DNA from: Cyanobacteria bacterium FACHB-DQ100 | Lineage (GTDB): Bacteria > Cyanobacteriota > Cyanobacteriia > Leptolyngbyales > Leptolyngbyaceae | Direction: 5' to 3' | NCBI GenBank assembly: GCA_014695195.1 | Contig: JACJNW010000022.1 | Coordinates: forward strand, 62,001-126,000 | Length of the DNA: 64,000 bases | Notes under the pieces: generated by a model | The model's database searches: none | Seen by the model: only the letters and a program-made list of their open reading frames with translations | What the model was told of the DNA's origin: nothing | Shown here: piece after piece, positions 27,268-36,060 of the stretch | How the letters are laid out: the number at the start of each line of letters is the position of its first letter | How positions within the stretch are numbered: position 1 is the first letter of the stretch | Made by a program: the position numbers and the translations under genes

Positions 27268-27594
27268 ATAATTTGACTACTCGAATTTCATAAGTGGATC
27301 AGTTTAGATTGAGTTGCCCGGAGATCAAATCGCTCGATCGCTAGTTCAATAGATTAATGAAAGTTACGCTCTCAGAGCTACGACCAAAGGTAGAGAATCT
27401 GTTTGTCAAATCTTGCATTTCTTATCGGAATTTCTGATTAAAGATTAATGAAACCCTGAAATCATGCGGGTTTTCGAGCAAACGGCTTATTTTGCCAAGC
27501 ACAAAAATTTACTGAACTTAACAGAGTTGAAATTGAGGCAAGACTACGCTAGTCACCGACCGCTAAGATGTGAATGGAATGTTACACAAATGCT
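27268..27594. promoter_or_regulatory. Divergent region upstream of psaB and moaE
   Basis: 327 bases with no gene. It must hold the psaB promoter and 5' leader and the moaE promoter. There is an AT-rich stretch around 27380-27460. No riboswitch fold or named operator was recognised. Confidence 0.4.
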
Positions 27595-28071
27595 ATGGTA
27601 ATTTCTTCGATCGGGGCTAAGTCGGTTTCTGCTCATCCGAATGATCAGCTTGTGATTACGATCGCGCCCTTGTCGGTCGAGGAGGTTTATAAACAGGCGG
27701 ATGATGCGGCGAATGGTGCGATCGTGCTGATGAGCGGCATGGTTCGCAACAATAGCGAAGGCTTTTCGGTGCTGCATCTGGAGTATCAAGCCTATGAACC
27801 AATGGCGATCGCGGTGTTCAAACAGATTGCAGCAGAGATTCGCCAAACGTGGACTGACGTGACTCACGTGGTGATTCATCACCGAGTCGGACGGTTAGAG
27901 ATTGGCGAGATTAGTGTGTTGATTGCAGTAGGTTGTCCGCATCGCAAGGAAGCGTTCGAGGCGTGTCAGTATGCGATCGATACGCTCAAGCATCGCGCCC
28001 CAATCTGGAAGAAAGAGTTTTACTACGGCAAAACGGGCGAAGTGTGTTCGAGTTGGGTGAAGTGTTGCTAA
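27595..28071 (+). CDS. moaE: Molybdopterin synthase catalytic subunit
   Basis: A 158-residue cytosolic protein, the large subunit of molybdopterin synthase, which adds sulphur from MoaD to cyclic pyranopterin monophosphate. Motifs: GAIVLMSGMVRNNSEG, LEYQAYEPMA, VVIHHRVGRLEIGE, VAVGCPHR-like (VLIAVGCPHRKEAF) and the catalytic-lysine region PIWKKEFY. moaD is not adjacent. Start chosen at ATG 27595 (MVISSIGAKS). With moaA on the other side of psaB, two steps of the same pathway are encoded near each other but not as an operon. Confidence 0.95.
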   Translation: MVISSIGAKSVSAHPNDQLVITIAPLSVEEVYKQADDAANGAIVLMSGMVRNNSEGFSVLHLEYQAYEPMAIAVFKQIAAEIRQTWTDVTHVVIHHRVGRLEIGEISVLIAVGCPHRKEAFEACQYAIDTLKHRAPIWKKEFYYGKTGEVCSSWVKCC

Positions 28072-28237
28072 AAATCCTGTGAAGTCACAGGCTGAGAATC
28101 TATAGTGCTCCCCGATTCCCAACCGACAAGAGCGATCTAAGATAGAAATTAAGTCGCGTTTGGCAAAGTGAGTTATCGAAACGGTCTACGGCAACCTCAA
28201 CGGTCTAAAATCAAGCCAGATTAAGCAACTACAACGG

Positions 28238-29860
28238 TTGTATCATCAACGCTTACCCGGCGATCGCATTACCACGTCTGAGTTTGCTCAGCGTATTGCC
28301 GCAATTAGCTGCGAAATTAGTCAGCCTGTCTGTGCTTATGTGAATCGCCGCGGTCAAGTGATTCGCGTTGGAGTCGGGACGATGAGGCAAACTCAGATCC
28401 CGATGCTAGAGCTTCCACGCTACGGGGCGGAGCGCTTGTGTGGAATTCGCTGTATTGCTACCCAATTAAAGCAAGACCCGCCCGGAGAATCGATGCTGAC
28501 GGTGATGGCGCTTCAGCGTTTGGATGTGTTTGTAGCGTTAACGCTGACAGGAGGAGGATTTGAGCGCAGAGGGGGCGGTGCAACTGGCTATGTAAGAAAT
28601 GCGTATTTGGCGCATCTGGTACCACACCCAGAGGCAAATTGGACGATTTCGCCGCCGTTGAGCTTGGATGTGATCGCAGAGCAAGATTTTTTGGCGCTGG
28701 TTGAGGGCTTAGAAGAAGAGTTCCGGCGGGAGTATGTCGCGCAGCAAGTCGATCGCGCTCACGATCAGGTGCTCATTGTGGGACTGCAAACGGACGAATT
28801 CTCTCCGCAAGCCTTCAAAACGGCGCTACAAGAACTGGCGCGGCTGGTAGAAACCGCAGGTGGCGAAGTGCTGCAAACAATGACGCAAAAACGCCCGCGT
28901 CCCCATCCTCAGACCGTTGTGGGAGAAGGAAAAGTCCAGGAAATCACCTTGGCGGCTCAAACGGTTGGAGCCAGCTTGATCGTGTTCGATCGCGATCTTT
29001 CACCCGCTCAAATTCGCAATTTGGAAATGCAGATTGGAGTGCGGATTGTCGATCGTACCGAAGTGATTTTAGATATTTTTGCTCAACGCGCTCAGTCGGG
29101 AGCCGGAAAGCTTCAGGTTGAACTGGCGCAACTCGAATATATGTTGCCGAGGCTTACCGGGCGCGGACAGGCAATGTCTCGACTCGGGGGCGGGATTGGG
29201 ACAAGAGGCCCTGGAGAAACGAAGCTAGAGACTGAGCGCCGAGCAATTCAGCGACGAATCACACGACTCCAGCAGGAAGTCAACCAGCTTCAGGCGCATC
29301 GTGCCCGATTAAGACAGCGAAGACAGCATGAAGAAGTGCCTTCGATCGCGGTGGTGGGTTATACGAATGCAGGTAAATCGACTTTGCTCAATGCTTTAAC
29401 GAATGCAGAAGTTTATACAGCAGACCAATTATTTGCAACGCTTGATCCAACCACTCGGAGACTAACCGTAACAGATTCGGAAACTCATCAAAATACACAG
29501 ATTCTATTAACGGATACCGTTGGATTTATTCATGAGTTACCGCCCTCGCTGATGGATGCGTTTCGGGCAACGTTAGAAGAAGTTACCGAAGCGGATGCAC
29601 TTCTGCATGTGGTTGATTTATCGCATCCAGCTTGGCAAAGTCAGATTCGAGCGGTGATGCAAATTCTGTCTGAGATGCCGATTACTCCGGGGCCCGCGCT
29701 TTTAGCCTTTAACAAAATCGATCAGGTAGATGCAGAACAATTGGCGATCGCGCGCGAGGAATTTCCGCAAGCGGCGTTTATCTCGGCGAATGAGCGGTTG
29801 GGATTGGAGACGTTGAGACAGCGCTTGTGTCAACTGGTGCGCTATGCGATGTCGAATTAG
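28238..29860 (+). CDS. hflX: GTPase HflX
   Basis: A ribosome-associated GTPase of at least 540 residues that splits or rescues stalled ribosomes. G domain: GYTNAGKSTLLNAL (G1), DPTTRR (G2), DTVGFI (G3), NKID (G4). The HflX domain has the glycine-rich GGGIGTRGPGETKLE. The long N-terminal region before it is usual in cyanobacterial HflX. The first canonical start is a TTG at 28238, but in-frame sequence ETVYGNLNGLKSSQIKQLQR just upstream looks like the true N-terminus and has no ATG, GTG or TTG before a stop at 28169. See findings. Confidence 0.92.
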   Translation: MYHQRLPGDRITTSEFAQRIAAISCEISQPVCAYVNRRGQVIRVGVGTMRQTQIPMLELPRYGAERLCGIRCIATQLKQDPPGESMLTVMALQRLDVFVALTLTGGGFERRGGGATGYVRNAYLAHLVPHPEANWTISPPLSLDVIAEQDFLALVEGLEEEFRREYVAQQVDRAHDQVLIVGLQTDEFSPQAFKTALQELARLVETAGGEVLQTMTQKRPRPHPQTVVGEGKVQEITLAAQTVGASLIVFDRDLSPAQIRNLEMQIGVRIVDRTEVILDIFAQRAQSGAGKLQVELAQLEYMLPRLTGRGQAMSRLGGGIGTRGPGETKLETERRAIQRRITRLQQEVNQLQAHRARLRQRRQHEEVPSIAVVGYTNAGKSTLLNALTNAEVYTADQLFATLDPTTRRLTVTDSETHQNTQILLTDTVGFIHELPPSLMDAFRATLEEVTEADALLHVVDLSHPAWQSQIRAVMQILSEMPITPGPALLAFNKIDQVDAEQLAIAREEFPQAAFISANERLGLETLRQRLCQLVRYAMSN

Positions 29861-29933
29861 AAGTCGCCAAATCTCTTTCTAAAAATGCTGGGTTTTGCGT
29901 CAAAATGTCTCAGACCCAGCAGCTTATTTATGT

Positions 29934-30725
29934 ATGTTGCCCTTGCGCGAAAAAATTGCGTTTTATCTCGAAGATATTGATACACCAGTAGGAAAAGGAA
30001 TTAATCTTTTCATTACGGGGCTAGTGTTAGTTTCTTCGGGAATTTTTGTTGCAGAAACCTATAAGATTCCGGTTGAAGTTAGGCAAATTCTGGATGCGAT
30101 CGAACACCTAATTCTTGCAGTTTTCGTAATCGAATACGGTTTAAGAATTTGGTGTGCTGAGCGAAAACTGCCATTTATTTTTAGCTTATATTCGGTGATT
30201 GATTTATTGTCGATCGCGCCTTTCCTGATTGGAACGAACGTAGGTTATTTGAGAATTTTTCGTTGGTTTCGGATTCTTAGATTAATTCGATTTATTCAAG
30301 GCAAAACGATTTTTGGCTATGTTAGCAGCGAAGATGGCGCAATCTTTACGCGAATTATTTTTACGATTCTCTCGATTATTTTCGTCTTCTCAGGGCTTAT
30401 TTATCAAGTTGAACATACCGTAAATCCCAAATTTGGCACATTTTTAGATGCGGTATATTTCTCTGTTTCTACGATTTCTACCGCAGGGTTGGGAGATATT
30501 ACGCCAATTTCAGAAATAGGGCGATTGCTCACGACTCTGATGGTATTGACTGGGATTGTATTAATTCCCTGGCAGCTTGGAGATTTGATCAAACGACTGG
30601 TAAAAACTGCGGATCAAATTCAAGTTTTGTGTTCAAAGTGTGGTCTCGCGTTTCACGATTCAGATGCCTATTTTTGTAAAAACTGTGGAACTTGCTTAAA
30701 CCGCAGTCAGCAAACAGAGCAATAG
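29934..30725 (+). CDS. Six-helix voltage-gated cation channel-like protein with a C-terminal zinc ribbon
   Basis: A 263-residue membrane protein. Six hydrophobic segments fit S1-S6. S4 carries five arginines at every third position (about 107, 110, 113, 116, 119; [15 protein letters not shown]). The pore loop reads [13 protein letters not shown], in the place of the potassium-channel filter TVGYGD, so potassium selectivity is likely but not certain. A C-terminal CX2C ... CX2C zinc ribbon (Cys233, 236, 248, 251) is an unusual addition. Start ATG at 29934; the upstream TTG is less likely. Its end overlaps the convergent cobS by 30 bases. Confidence 0.82.
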   Translation: MLPLREKIAFYLEDIDTPVGKGINLFITGLVLVSSGIFVAETYKIPVEVRQILDAIEHLILAVFVIEYGLRIWCAERKLPFIFSLYSVIDLLSIAPFLIGTNVGYLRIFRWFRILRLIRFIQGKTIFGYVSSEDGAIFTRIIFTILSIIFVFSGLIYQVEHTVNPKFGTFLDAVYFSVSTISTAGLGDITPISEIGRLLTTLMVLTGIVLIPWQLGDLIKRLVKTADQIQVLCSKCGLAFHDSDAYFCKNCGTCLNRSQQTEQ

Positions 30726-31418
30726 CGCCTCTGTCCATTCCACGATCGCCCCATAGGTATCTCCGGTTTGTCCGCCCAACTTCCAATTGAACCAAGCGCC
30801 CGCTAGCACTGCGATCGCGCCTCCCGCAATCATCCACGGACGCACCACTAAACTTAGCGCGACTAAAATCACGAGCGTCGGCACCACTTCCCAGGGCGAT
30901 CGGATTGCCTCTTTATGAAACGCTCCCTTTCCAGCCGACTTGAGATAGGGATATCGAGCGATCGCCACCAGTTGCCCCCAACGCCCCCAGCCTGCCACCC
31001 CCGCCAAAAGCCACATTCGATCCTGCCCCAAATCGCTGAGCGCGATCGTTTTGAGCAACAGCAAAATTACAGCCGTCATTGCCCCAAATGCCCCGGTCGC
31101 GCTATCTGCCATCACTTCTAAACGTCGCTCAGGATTCATCACCGCCAGTCCATCGGCTGTATCCATTGCGCCATCGAGATGCAAACCGCCCGTAATCGCT
31201 ACCCAAACCGCCACCGCGATCGCGCTTCGAGTTAAGATCGGAACATCGAGCCAAGCTAAACCCCAATCTAAAGCGCCTACGATTAAACCCACCATTAAAC
31301 CCACGATCGGCGCAAATCGAGCAATTCCACGAAAGTCTAAATTTGCGGAAGTGGGAATCGGTAAACAGGTGTAAAACGTAAGCGCAGCAAGGCATTGGTT
31401 TAGGGCTTGGATAATCAT
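30696..31418 (-). CDS. cobS: Adenosylcobinamide-GDP ribazoletransferase (cobalamin synthase)
   Basis: A 240-residue polytopic membrane enzyme that joins adenosylcobinamide-GDP with alpha-ribazole(-phosphate), the last assembly step of cobalamin-type coenzymes. The hallmark [15 protein letters not shown] is near residue 78, in an acidic cytoplasmic loop. About six hydrophobic segments. The length is typical. No other cob gene is near and no B12 riboswitch was recognised in the 159 bases upstream. Convergent with the channel gene, sharing 30 bases with it. Confidence 0.94.
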   Translation of the reverse strand: MIIQALNQCLAALTFYTCLPIPTSANLDFRGIARFAPIVGLMVGLIVGALDWGLAWLDVPILTRSAIAVAVWVAITGGLHLDGAMDTADGLAVMNPERRLEVMADSATGAFGAMTAVILLLLKTIALSDLGQDRMWLLAGVAGWGRWGQLVAIARYPYLKSAGKGAFHKEAIRSPWEVVPTLVILVALSLVVRPWMIAGGAIAVLAGAWFNWKLGGQTGDTYGAIVEWTEALLLCLLTAV

Positions 31419-31577
31419 TGTTCAGATCAATTCACATAACGTAAACTTCTAATACCTTTAGTCAGGATCGCAATCCCGATTTGCAGCCATAATTGCGATA
31501 GGAAGCATCTAACTTGAGTCAGAACTTGAGCTAGGCTTGGTCTTAACTTCCGTCTACCCTTTGACTTTGCTTGTGTT

Positions 31578-32033
31578 ATGAGCCACGATTCATTTTCTCG
31601 CAATGCTCGAATTCCTGCCCCCTGCATTATTGACGATGGCACGATCATCGACAAGCAAGATATGCAGCGCGTTTTAACCGATTTGAGCCGAGTTCGCTAT
31701 ATCCACACGCACGATGGTAGAACAACGAGCGAAGGAGAAGGCTGCATTCTTGAGGTGTTTGCTGATCCACATCGAGCAACGATGGTGGCAAACCAGACGC
31801 TTTATCTCAATGTCTACAGTTTTGATTACATTCAGTTGAGCAAAACCGCAGACGGTTCGCAGTTTGATCTGATTCAGGACGATCGCCGCTTGCGCCTGCT
31901 TCCCCTAACCAATCCGATGCAGAATCAAGTCGATCGTGGCATTAATGCGGCAGAGCTTGAAGCGATGGTGGCTGAAGTATTGTCTGCTAGTTTAGATGTG
32001 CAGATTGACGACGAAGAAAATTTCTCGCTTTAG
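31578..32033 (+). CDS. Conserved-looking cyanobacterial protein of unknown function
   Basis: A 151-residue acidic cytosolic protein with no signal or membrane segment. It has a beta-rich middle part (YIHTHDGRTTSEGEGCILEVF, TLYLNVYSFDYIQL) and an acidic C-terminus DVQIDDEENFSL. I recall similar proteins across cyanobacteria but no function. It starts at an ATG after TTGCTTGTGTT; no clear ribosome binding site. Flanked by cobS (divergent) and the metal-binding lipoprotein gene (same strand). Confidence 0.7.
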   Translation: MSHDSFSRNARIPAPCIIDDGTIIDKQDMQRVLTDLSRVRYIHTHDGRTTSEGEGCILEVFADPHRATMVANQTLYLNVYSFDYIQLSKTADGSQFDLIQDDRRLRLLPLTNPMQNQVDRGINAAELEAMVAEVLSASLDVQIDDEENFSL

Positions 32034-32097
32034 AGCGATCGAATTGCTAAACACTTCACGATAAATTGGTTTCCGTCAGAGAAATCGGTGAGGAGCC

Positions 32098-33048
32098 ATG
32101 AGACAGGGGTTGAATCGGCGGCAGTTTGGGCAATTCATTGCTGGAGGTACGATCGCGCTTTGGCTGCATGGCTGCGGGCAACAGGAGCAATCGACGAATC
32201 AGAAGCCGCAGGTGGTTTCCACCAGTACGATTTTGACGGATTTAGCCTCGACGATCGCGGGTGATTCGGTGCAGGTGATTGGAATTCTCAAGCCGGGAGC
32301 CGATCCGCATACCTACGAGCCTGTTCCGGCGGATACTGTCGCAATGGAAAAGGCGAATTTGATTTTGTATAACGGCTATAACTTAGAGCCGGGATTGATT
32401 CGCTTGATAAAGGCCGCCGGAGTGAATGCGCGTCAGGTCGCTGTGGGAGAAGTGATTACGCCGCTCCAGCTTGAAAAGGAGGGGCAAAAGGTTCCTGATC
32501 CGCACGTTTGGGGAGATGTGCAAAATGTGGCAAAAATGACGATCGTGGTTCGGGATGCACTGGTTCAACTGGTGCCGAACGATCGCGAGAAGATGACGCA
32601 GAATGCCGATCGTCTGATTGCCGAGTTGAATCGCTTGGATGGCTGGATTAAGCAGCAGGTTCAGACGATTCCTGCCGCAAATCGTCTCCTTGTAACGACG
32701 CATGATGCGTTTCAGTATTACGGCAAGGCGTATCAATTGGCGATCGCAGGGACGCTGATTGGGATTAGCACAGAGGAGCAACCGAGCGCCCAGACGGTGC
32801 AGCGATTGGTGCAGTCGATTAGGTCGGCGCGGGTTCCAGCGATTTTTGCAGAGACGACGATTAATCCAGCGTTGATTCAAACGGTGGCGCAAGAGGCGGG
32901 GGTGAAGTTAGCGCCCCAACAGTTGTATTCGGATTCGATCGGTGCTGTGGGAAGTAGTGGGGAGACGTACATTAAGATGATGGCGGCGAATACAACGACG
33001 ATCGTGCAGGCGCTTGGTGGCAGGGTGATTCCGTTTCAGGCGGGATGA
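32098..33048 (+). CDS. Metal ABC transporter substrate-binding lipoprotein (ZnuA/MntC/PsaA family)
   Basis: A 316-residue cluster A-I solute-binding protein for Zn2+ or Mn2+ in the periplasm. The N-terminus RRQFGQFIAGGTIALWLHGC gives a signal with an RR pair and a lipobox-like end at Cys26. Metal ligands are expected at the conserved GADPHTYEP His (about 79), the DPHVWGD His (about 139), the TTHDAF His, and the ETTINP/YSDSIG acidic residues. There is no His-rich loop as in many zinc-specific ZnuA, which leans to Mn. No permease or ATPase gene is adjacent. GAGGAG precedes the ATG. Confidence 0.88.
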   Translation: MRQGLNRRQFGQFIAGGTIALWLHGCGQQEQSTNQKPQVVSTSTILTDLASTIAGDSVQVIGILKPGADPHTYEPVPADTVAMEKANLILYNGYNLEPGLIRLIKAAGVNARQVAVGEVITPLQLEKEGQKVPDPHVWGDVQNVAKMTIVVRDALVQLVPNDREKMTQNADRLIAELNRLDGWIKQQVQTIPAANRLLVTTHDAFQYYGKAYQLAIAGTLIGISTEEQPSAQTVQRLVQSIRSARVPAIFAETTINPALIQTVAQEAGVKLAPQQLYSDSIGAVGSSGETYIKMMAANTTTIVQALGGRVIPFQAG

Positions 33049-33207
33049 GATGTCAAAATATTCGCACTACTTTTGGGTGATCGCACTATAACTTGCAAAT
33101 GCTTAAGTCCCGGCAACAGGACTGAAACGCACAACGATTGAAGAAAGGCAATTCTCGCAAATTAAAAAGATGTTGGCGCAACGCATGGGCGAACGAAAGC
33201 ATCAACC

Positions 33208-33687
33208 TTAAAACGATCGCAACACATCCCGCACAACCTGACGCATCACCTCAAACGGTTGACCCCCAGGCGGCAGCAAGCGCTCAGTTGAGAATACATA
33301 ATAAATCTCACCCGCATCACTCACCTCAAAATTCGCATCATACTCCCGCGCCCACAGATCAAGATGCCGCTGCGCCATCTGAGGCTCCAACTGCGTCGCC
33401 CTAGAAAACTCAAGCACCGAAATCCGCCCCTGCCGCAAATGCAGCAACTGAAAAAAGCGATCGCGAATCGCCCGACGATGCGCCTTAGAACTCACATAAA
33501 GCAGCAACCCCCCGATCGCGCTCGGAGCCAAGCCAAAAAACACCAGCAAAATCGACAACAGCGCCGAAGCCCACGCCGGAGGATGCAGCGCCAAGATCAA
33601 TAAAAACAGCGAGATCGAAACGACACCCCCAGCGCAGAGAAATACACTACCAAACGCCTTACTTGCCACGCTCCAAACCCGATTCAT
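33208..33687 (-). CDS. Membrane protein with a C-terminal winged-helix-like domain, unknown function
   Basis: A 159-residue protein with two hydrophobic segments (about 12-36 and 42-65) and then a basic cytoplasmic part beginning SSKAHRRAIRDRFFQLLHLRQG. The segment ISVLEFSRATQLEPQMAQRHLD followed by DANFEVSDAGEIYYVFS reads like a winged helix-turn-helix. GGAG lies 7 bases before the ATG at 33687, which rules out the in-frame ATG at 33705. A membrane-bound regulator is possible. Codon and base use are like the neighbours. Confidence 0.7.
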   Translation of the reverse strand: MNRVWSVASKAFGSVFLCAGGVVSISLFLLILALHPPAWASALLSILLVFFGLAPSAIGGLLLYVSSKAHRRAIRDRFFQLLHLRQGRISVLEFSRATQLEPQMAQRHLDLWAREYDANFEVSDAGEIYYVFSTERLLPPGGQPFEVMRQVVRDVLRSF

Positions 33688-33874
33688 GCCGCGTCTCCTT
33701 CGCATCGCGTTATTCCTAGACTAACCTGTTTTTCCGCGATCGCTTGGACGGTTATCCGAAACTTTCAACCGATGCAAACGAGTCCTCTTCCACCCCAGAG
33801 TAGATAGCTGAAACCATCACGTTTACGCTACTTTAGGAGACAGTGTTCGCCTTCACCCTAACCGGATTTCTTTC

Positions 33875-35527
33875 ATGTTTTCTAGACTTGTCCAAACCAG
33901 TTCACGTCAAGGTGAAATCGTAGAAGTTGTCCTACGAAACGGGTGGGACTATATGCGGCGACTGCTCACCGGAGGCAAAGTCGATGAACCCAAACTGCCA
34001 CCGCCCGCCGTACTTCGCAACATTCTGGTCGATTTAGGCCCCGTTTACGTCAAACTTGGGCAACTCCTCAGCACCCGTCCCGACCTCCTGCCCGCCGAAT
34101 ACATCGATGCCCTTTCTACTCTACAAGCCGAAGTGCCACCGATCGACTGGGCAGAAGTCGAAGTCATGTTGCGCAAGCAATTTAGCCAGCCGCTCGAAGA
34201 AATTTTCGCCTCCATCAACTACAAACCCGTCGCCGCAGGATCGATCGCCCAAACTCATCGCGCCGTTCTCAAAGACGGTCGCCCTGTTGCACTCAAAGTC
34301 CAGCGCCCCGGGCTCAGCGCCGTGGTCGAGCAAGACATCTCCCTGATTCGCTTCATCGCTCGTCTAGTTGCCCAGACCGAATTTGGTCAGTATTACGATA
34401 TCGTCTCGATCGCAGAAGAGTTTGCCGAAGCGCTCAGATATGAACTCGATTTTACTCAAGAAGCTCGATATACCGATCAACTGCGGCACAACTTAAGCAA
34501 TACGCGCTGGTTCGACTCCAAGCAGTTAGTCGTGCCTCAAATCTACTGGGAATACACCACCGATAAACTAATTGCAATGGAATGGCTCGATGGAGTCGCA
34601 ATCTTATCTGCGCTTCCGCCGATCGGCTTTGATGGCACCACGGACTTGAAGCAGCGAGAAGATATCTCCACTCTATTGCTCAGAGCCTTCTTTCAGCAGA
34701 TCTGTTTAGATGGCTTCTTCCACGCTGATCCGCATCCCGGTAACGTTTTCTATCTCAATGATGGACGGGTCGCACTGCTCGACTGTGGCATGGTTGGGCG
34801 GCTTGATCCCCGCACTCAGCAATTGATTCTGGAATTAGTGTTAGCGATCGTCAATCTGGATGCTCAGCGCTGCACTCAGCTAGTCTTACAGCTTGCACCC
34901 CCTGTTCAGCCGATCAATCGCGTCAAGCTCGAAACTGAATTCGATCGCCTATTGCGGCGCTACTATAGCTTGAACATTTCTCAAGTGAACTTCAGCAAAT
35001 TGGTGTATGAAGTGCTGCAAATTGTTCGAGATAACAAAGTGCGGGTTCCTGGCAACTTAGGACTTTGTGCAAAAGCGATCGCCAACCTAGAAGGCATTGC
35101 TCGATCGCTTGATCCAAACTTCAATATCCCAAATAAAATTCGCCCGATGATGACTGAAGTATTTCAGCGGCAGATTGTGGGTGAAGCGCCTTTAATTGCT
35201 TTATTGCGAACCGCGCTCGACGTGAAGAACCTCTCACTCCAGTCTCCGCGCCAAGTGGAACTCTTGCTCGATCGCGTGACTTCAGAAACTTTGCAGTGGA
35301 ATCTTTCCATTCGAGAAGCAGAACCGCTCCGCCGCACGATCGATGCTTCTGCAAATCGCATGTCATTTAGTATTGTGGTCGGATCATTGATTATGGGTGC
35401 AGCGATCATTTCTTCCAACACTCAATTGAGTCAGGTGACTTGGGTGAGCGATGTTCTGTTTGCAGCAGCAAGCTTCCTAGGGCTGTGGTTGATTTTGAGC
35501 ATTCTGCGATCGGGCGCTCTCCGTTAG
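33875..35527 (+). CDS. AarF/UbiB/ABC1 family atypical kinase
   Basis: A 550-residue member of the ABC1/ADCK/UbiB family: KXGQ motif VKLGQLLSTRPDLLP (about 59-73), Ala-rich loop AAGSIAQTHRAVL (about 122-134) in place of the glycine loop, Lys in VALKVQRPG, HADPHPGN catalytic segment near 284 and LLDCGMVGRL for metal binding. The C-terminus has two hydrophobic helices (about 492-545) that anchor it in a membrane. UbiB-type proteins support isoprenoid-quinone synthesis; several paralogues occur in cyanobacteria, with roles in plastoquinone or tocopherol metabolism. The individual role is unknown. Confidence 0.92.
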   Translation: MFSRLVQTSSRQGEIVEVVLRNGWDYMRRLLTGGKVDEPKLPPPAVLRNILVDLGPVYVKLGQLLSTRPDLLPAEYIDALSTLQAEVPPIDWAEVEVMLRKQFSQPLEEIFASINYKPVAAGSIAQTHRAVLKDGRPVALKVQRPGLSAVVEQDISLIRFIARLVAQTEFGQYYDIVSIAEEFAEALRYELDFTQEARYTDQLRHNLSNTRWFDSKQLVVPQIYWEYTTDKLIAMEWLDGVAILSALPPIGFDGTTDLKQREDISTLLLRAFFQQICLDGFFHADPHPGNVFYLNDGRVALLDCGMVGRLDPRTQQLILELVLAIVNLDAQRCTQLVLQLAPPVQPINRVKLETEFDRLLRRYYSLNISQVNFSKLVYEVLQIVRDNKVRVPGNLGLCAKAIANLEGIARSLDPNFNIPNKIRPMMTEVFQRQIVGEAPLIALLRTALDVKNLSLQSPRQVELLLDRVTSETLQWNLSIREAEPLRRTIDASANRMSFSIVVGSLIMGAAIISSNTQLSQVTWVSDVLFAAASFLGLWLILSILRSGALR

Positions 35528-35642
35528 CAGCAGAATGCGCTTAAACTACGTTCAGCGTGCACCCTAACATTGCAGCATTTAACACGATCGAGCAAAAGCT
35601 CCACACAGATCAGAATCTCGCGCTATAATAAGAAAACATCAC

Positions 35643-36030
35643 GGGGCTGTAACGGTTTCGACAGGTTGGCGAACGTTCCGTCGAGATGCAGGTCGAGAGG
35701 GAGTCCACTCTCGTAAATCTAGGCTCAAAACAATAGATGCAAACAACATCGTACCTTTTGCTCGTAAAACTGCACCTGTTGCAGCATAAAACACCTCTAA
35801 TTCAGGTTCGAGCGCTTACAGTCTGACACCGTTAAAGGCAGTAAGCAAACCCCAACGGTTGCGCTAAATCTTCACCTCTGGTTGGCGGTTTAGCTAAGAC
35901 AATACCAGAGCATCCTATTATCCGGGATAAAGGATAGTTCCCGCTTCGAGGATTAGAGAAGCTAAACCTGTGAACGATTGACAGAGTAAATACCCAGTTT
36001 GGACACGGGTTCGACTCCCGTCAGCTCCAC
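35643..36030 (+). ncRNA. ssrA: Transfer-messenger RNA (one-piece)
   Basis: Starts GGGGCTGTAACGGTTTCGAC and ends GGGTTCGACTCCCGTCAGCTCCAC; the ends GGGGCTG and CAGCTCC form the acceptor stem, and the T arm with TTCGA is plain. The mRNA-like part encodes the tag ANNIVPFARKTAPVAA (codons 35740-35787) followed by TAA, in the usual cyanobacterial style. Rescues stalled ribosomes and marks products for degradation. Uninterrupted: both halves are in one gene. The full CCA end is not encoded, so the 3' limit is good to about two bases. Confidence 0.97.
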
Positions 36031-36060
36031 TTAGAAAACTACGCCATACCTTTTGGCTGC

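Noticed and set aside
31419-31577. Cobalamin riboswitch upstream of cobS
   Set aside because: No B12-box-like sequence or conserved core could be recognised in the 159 bases.
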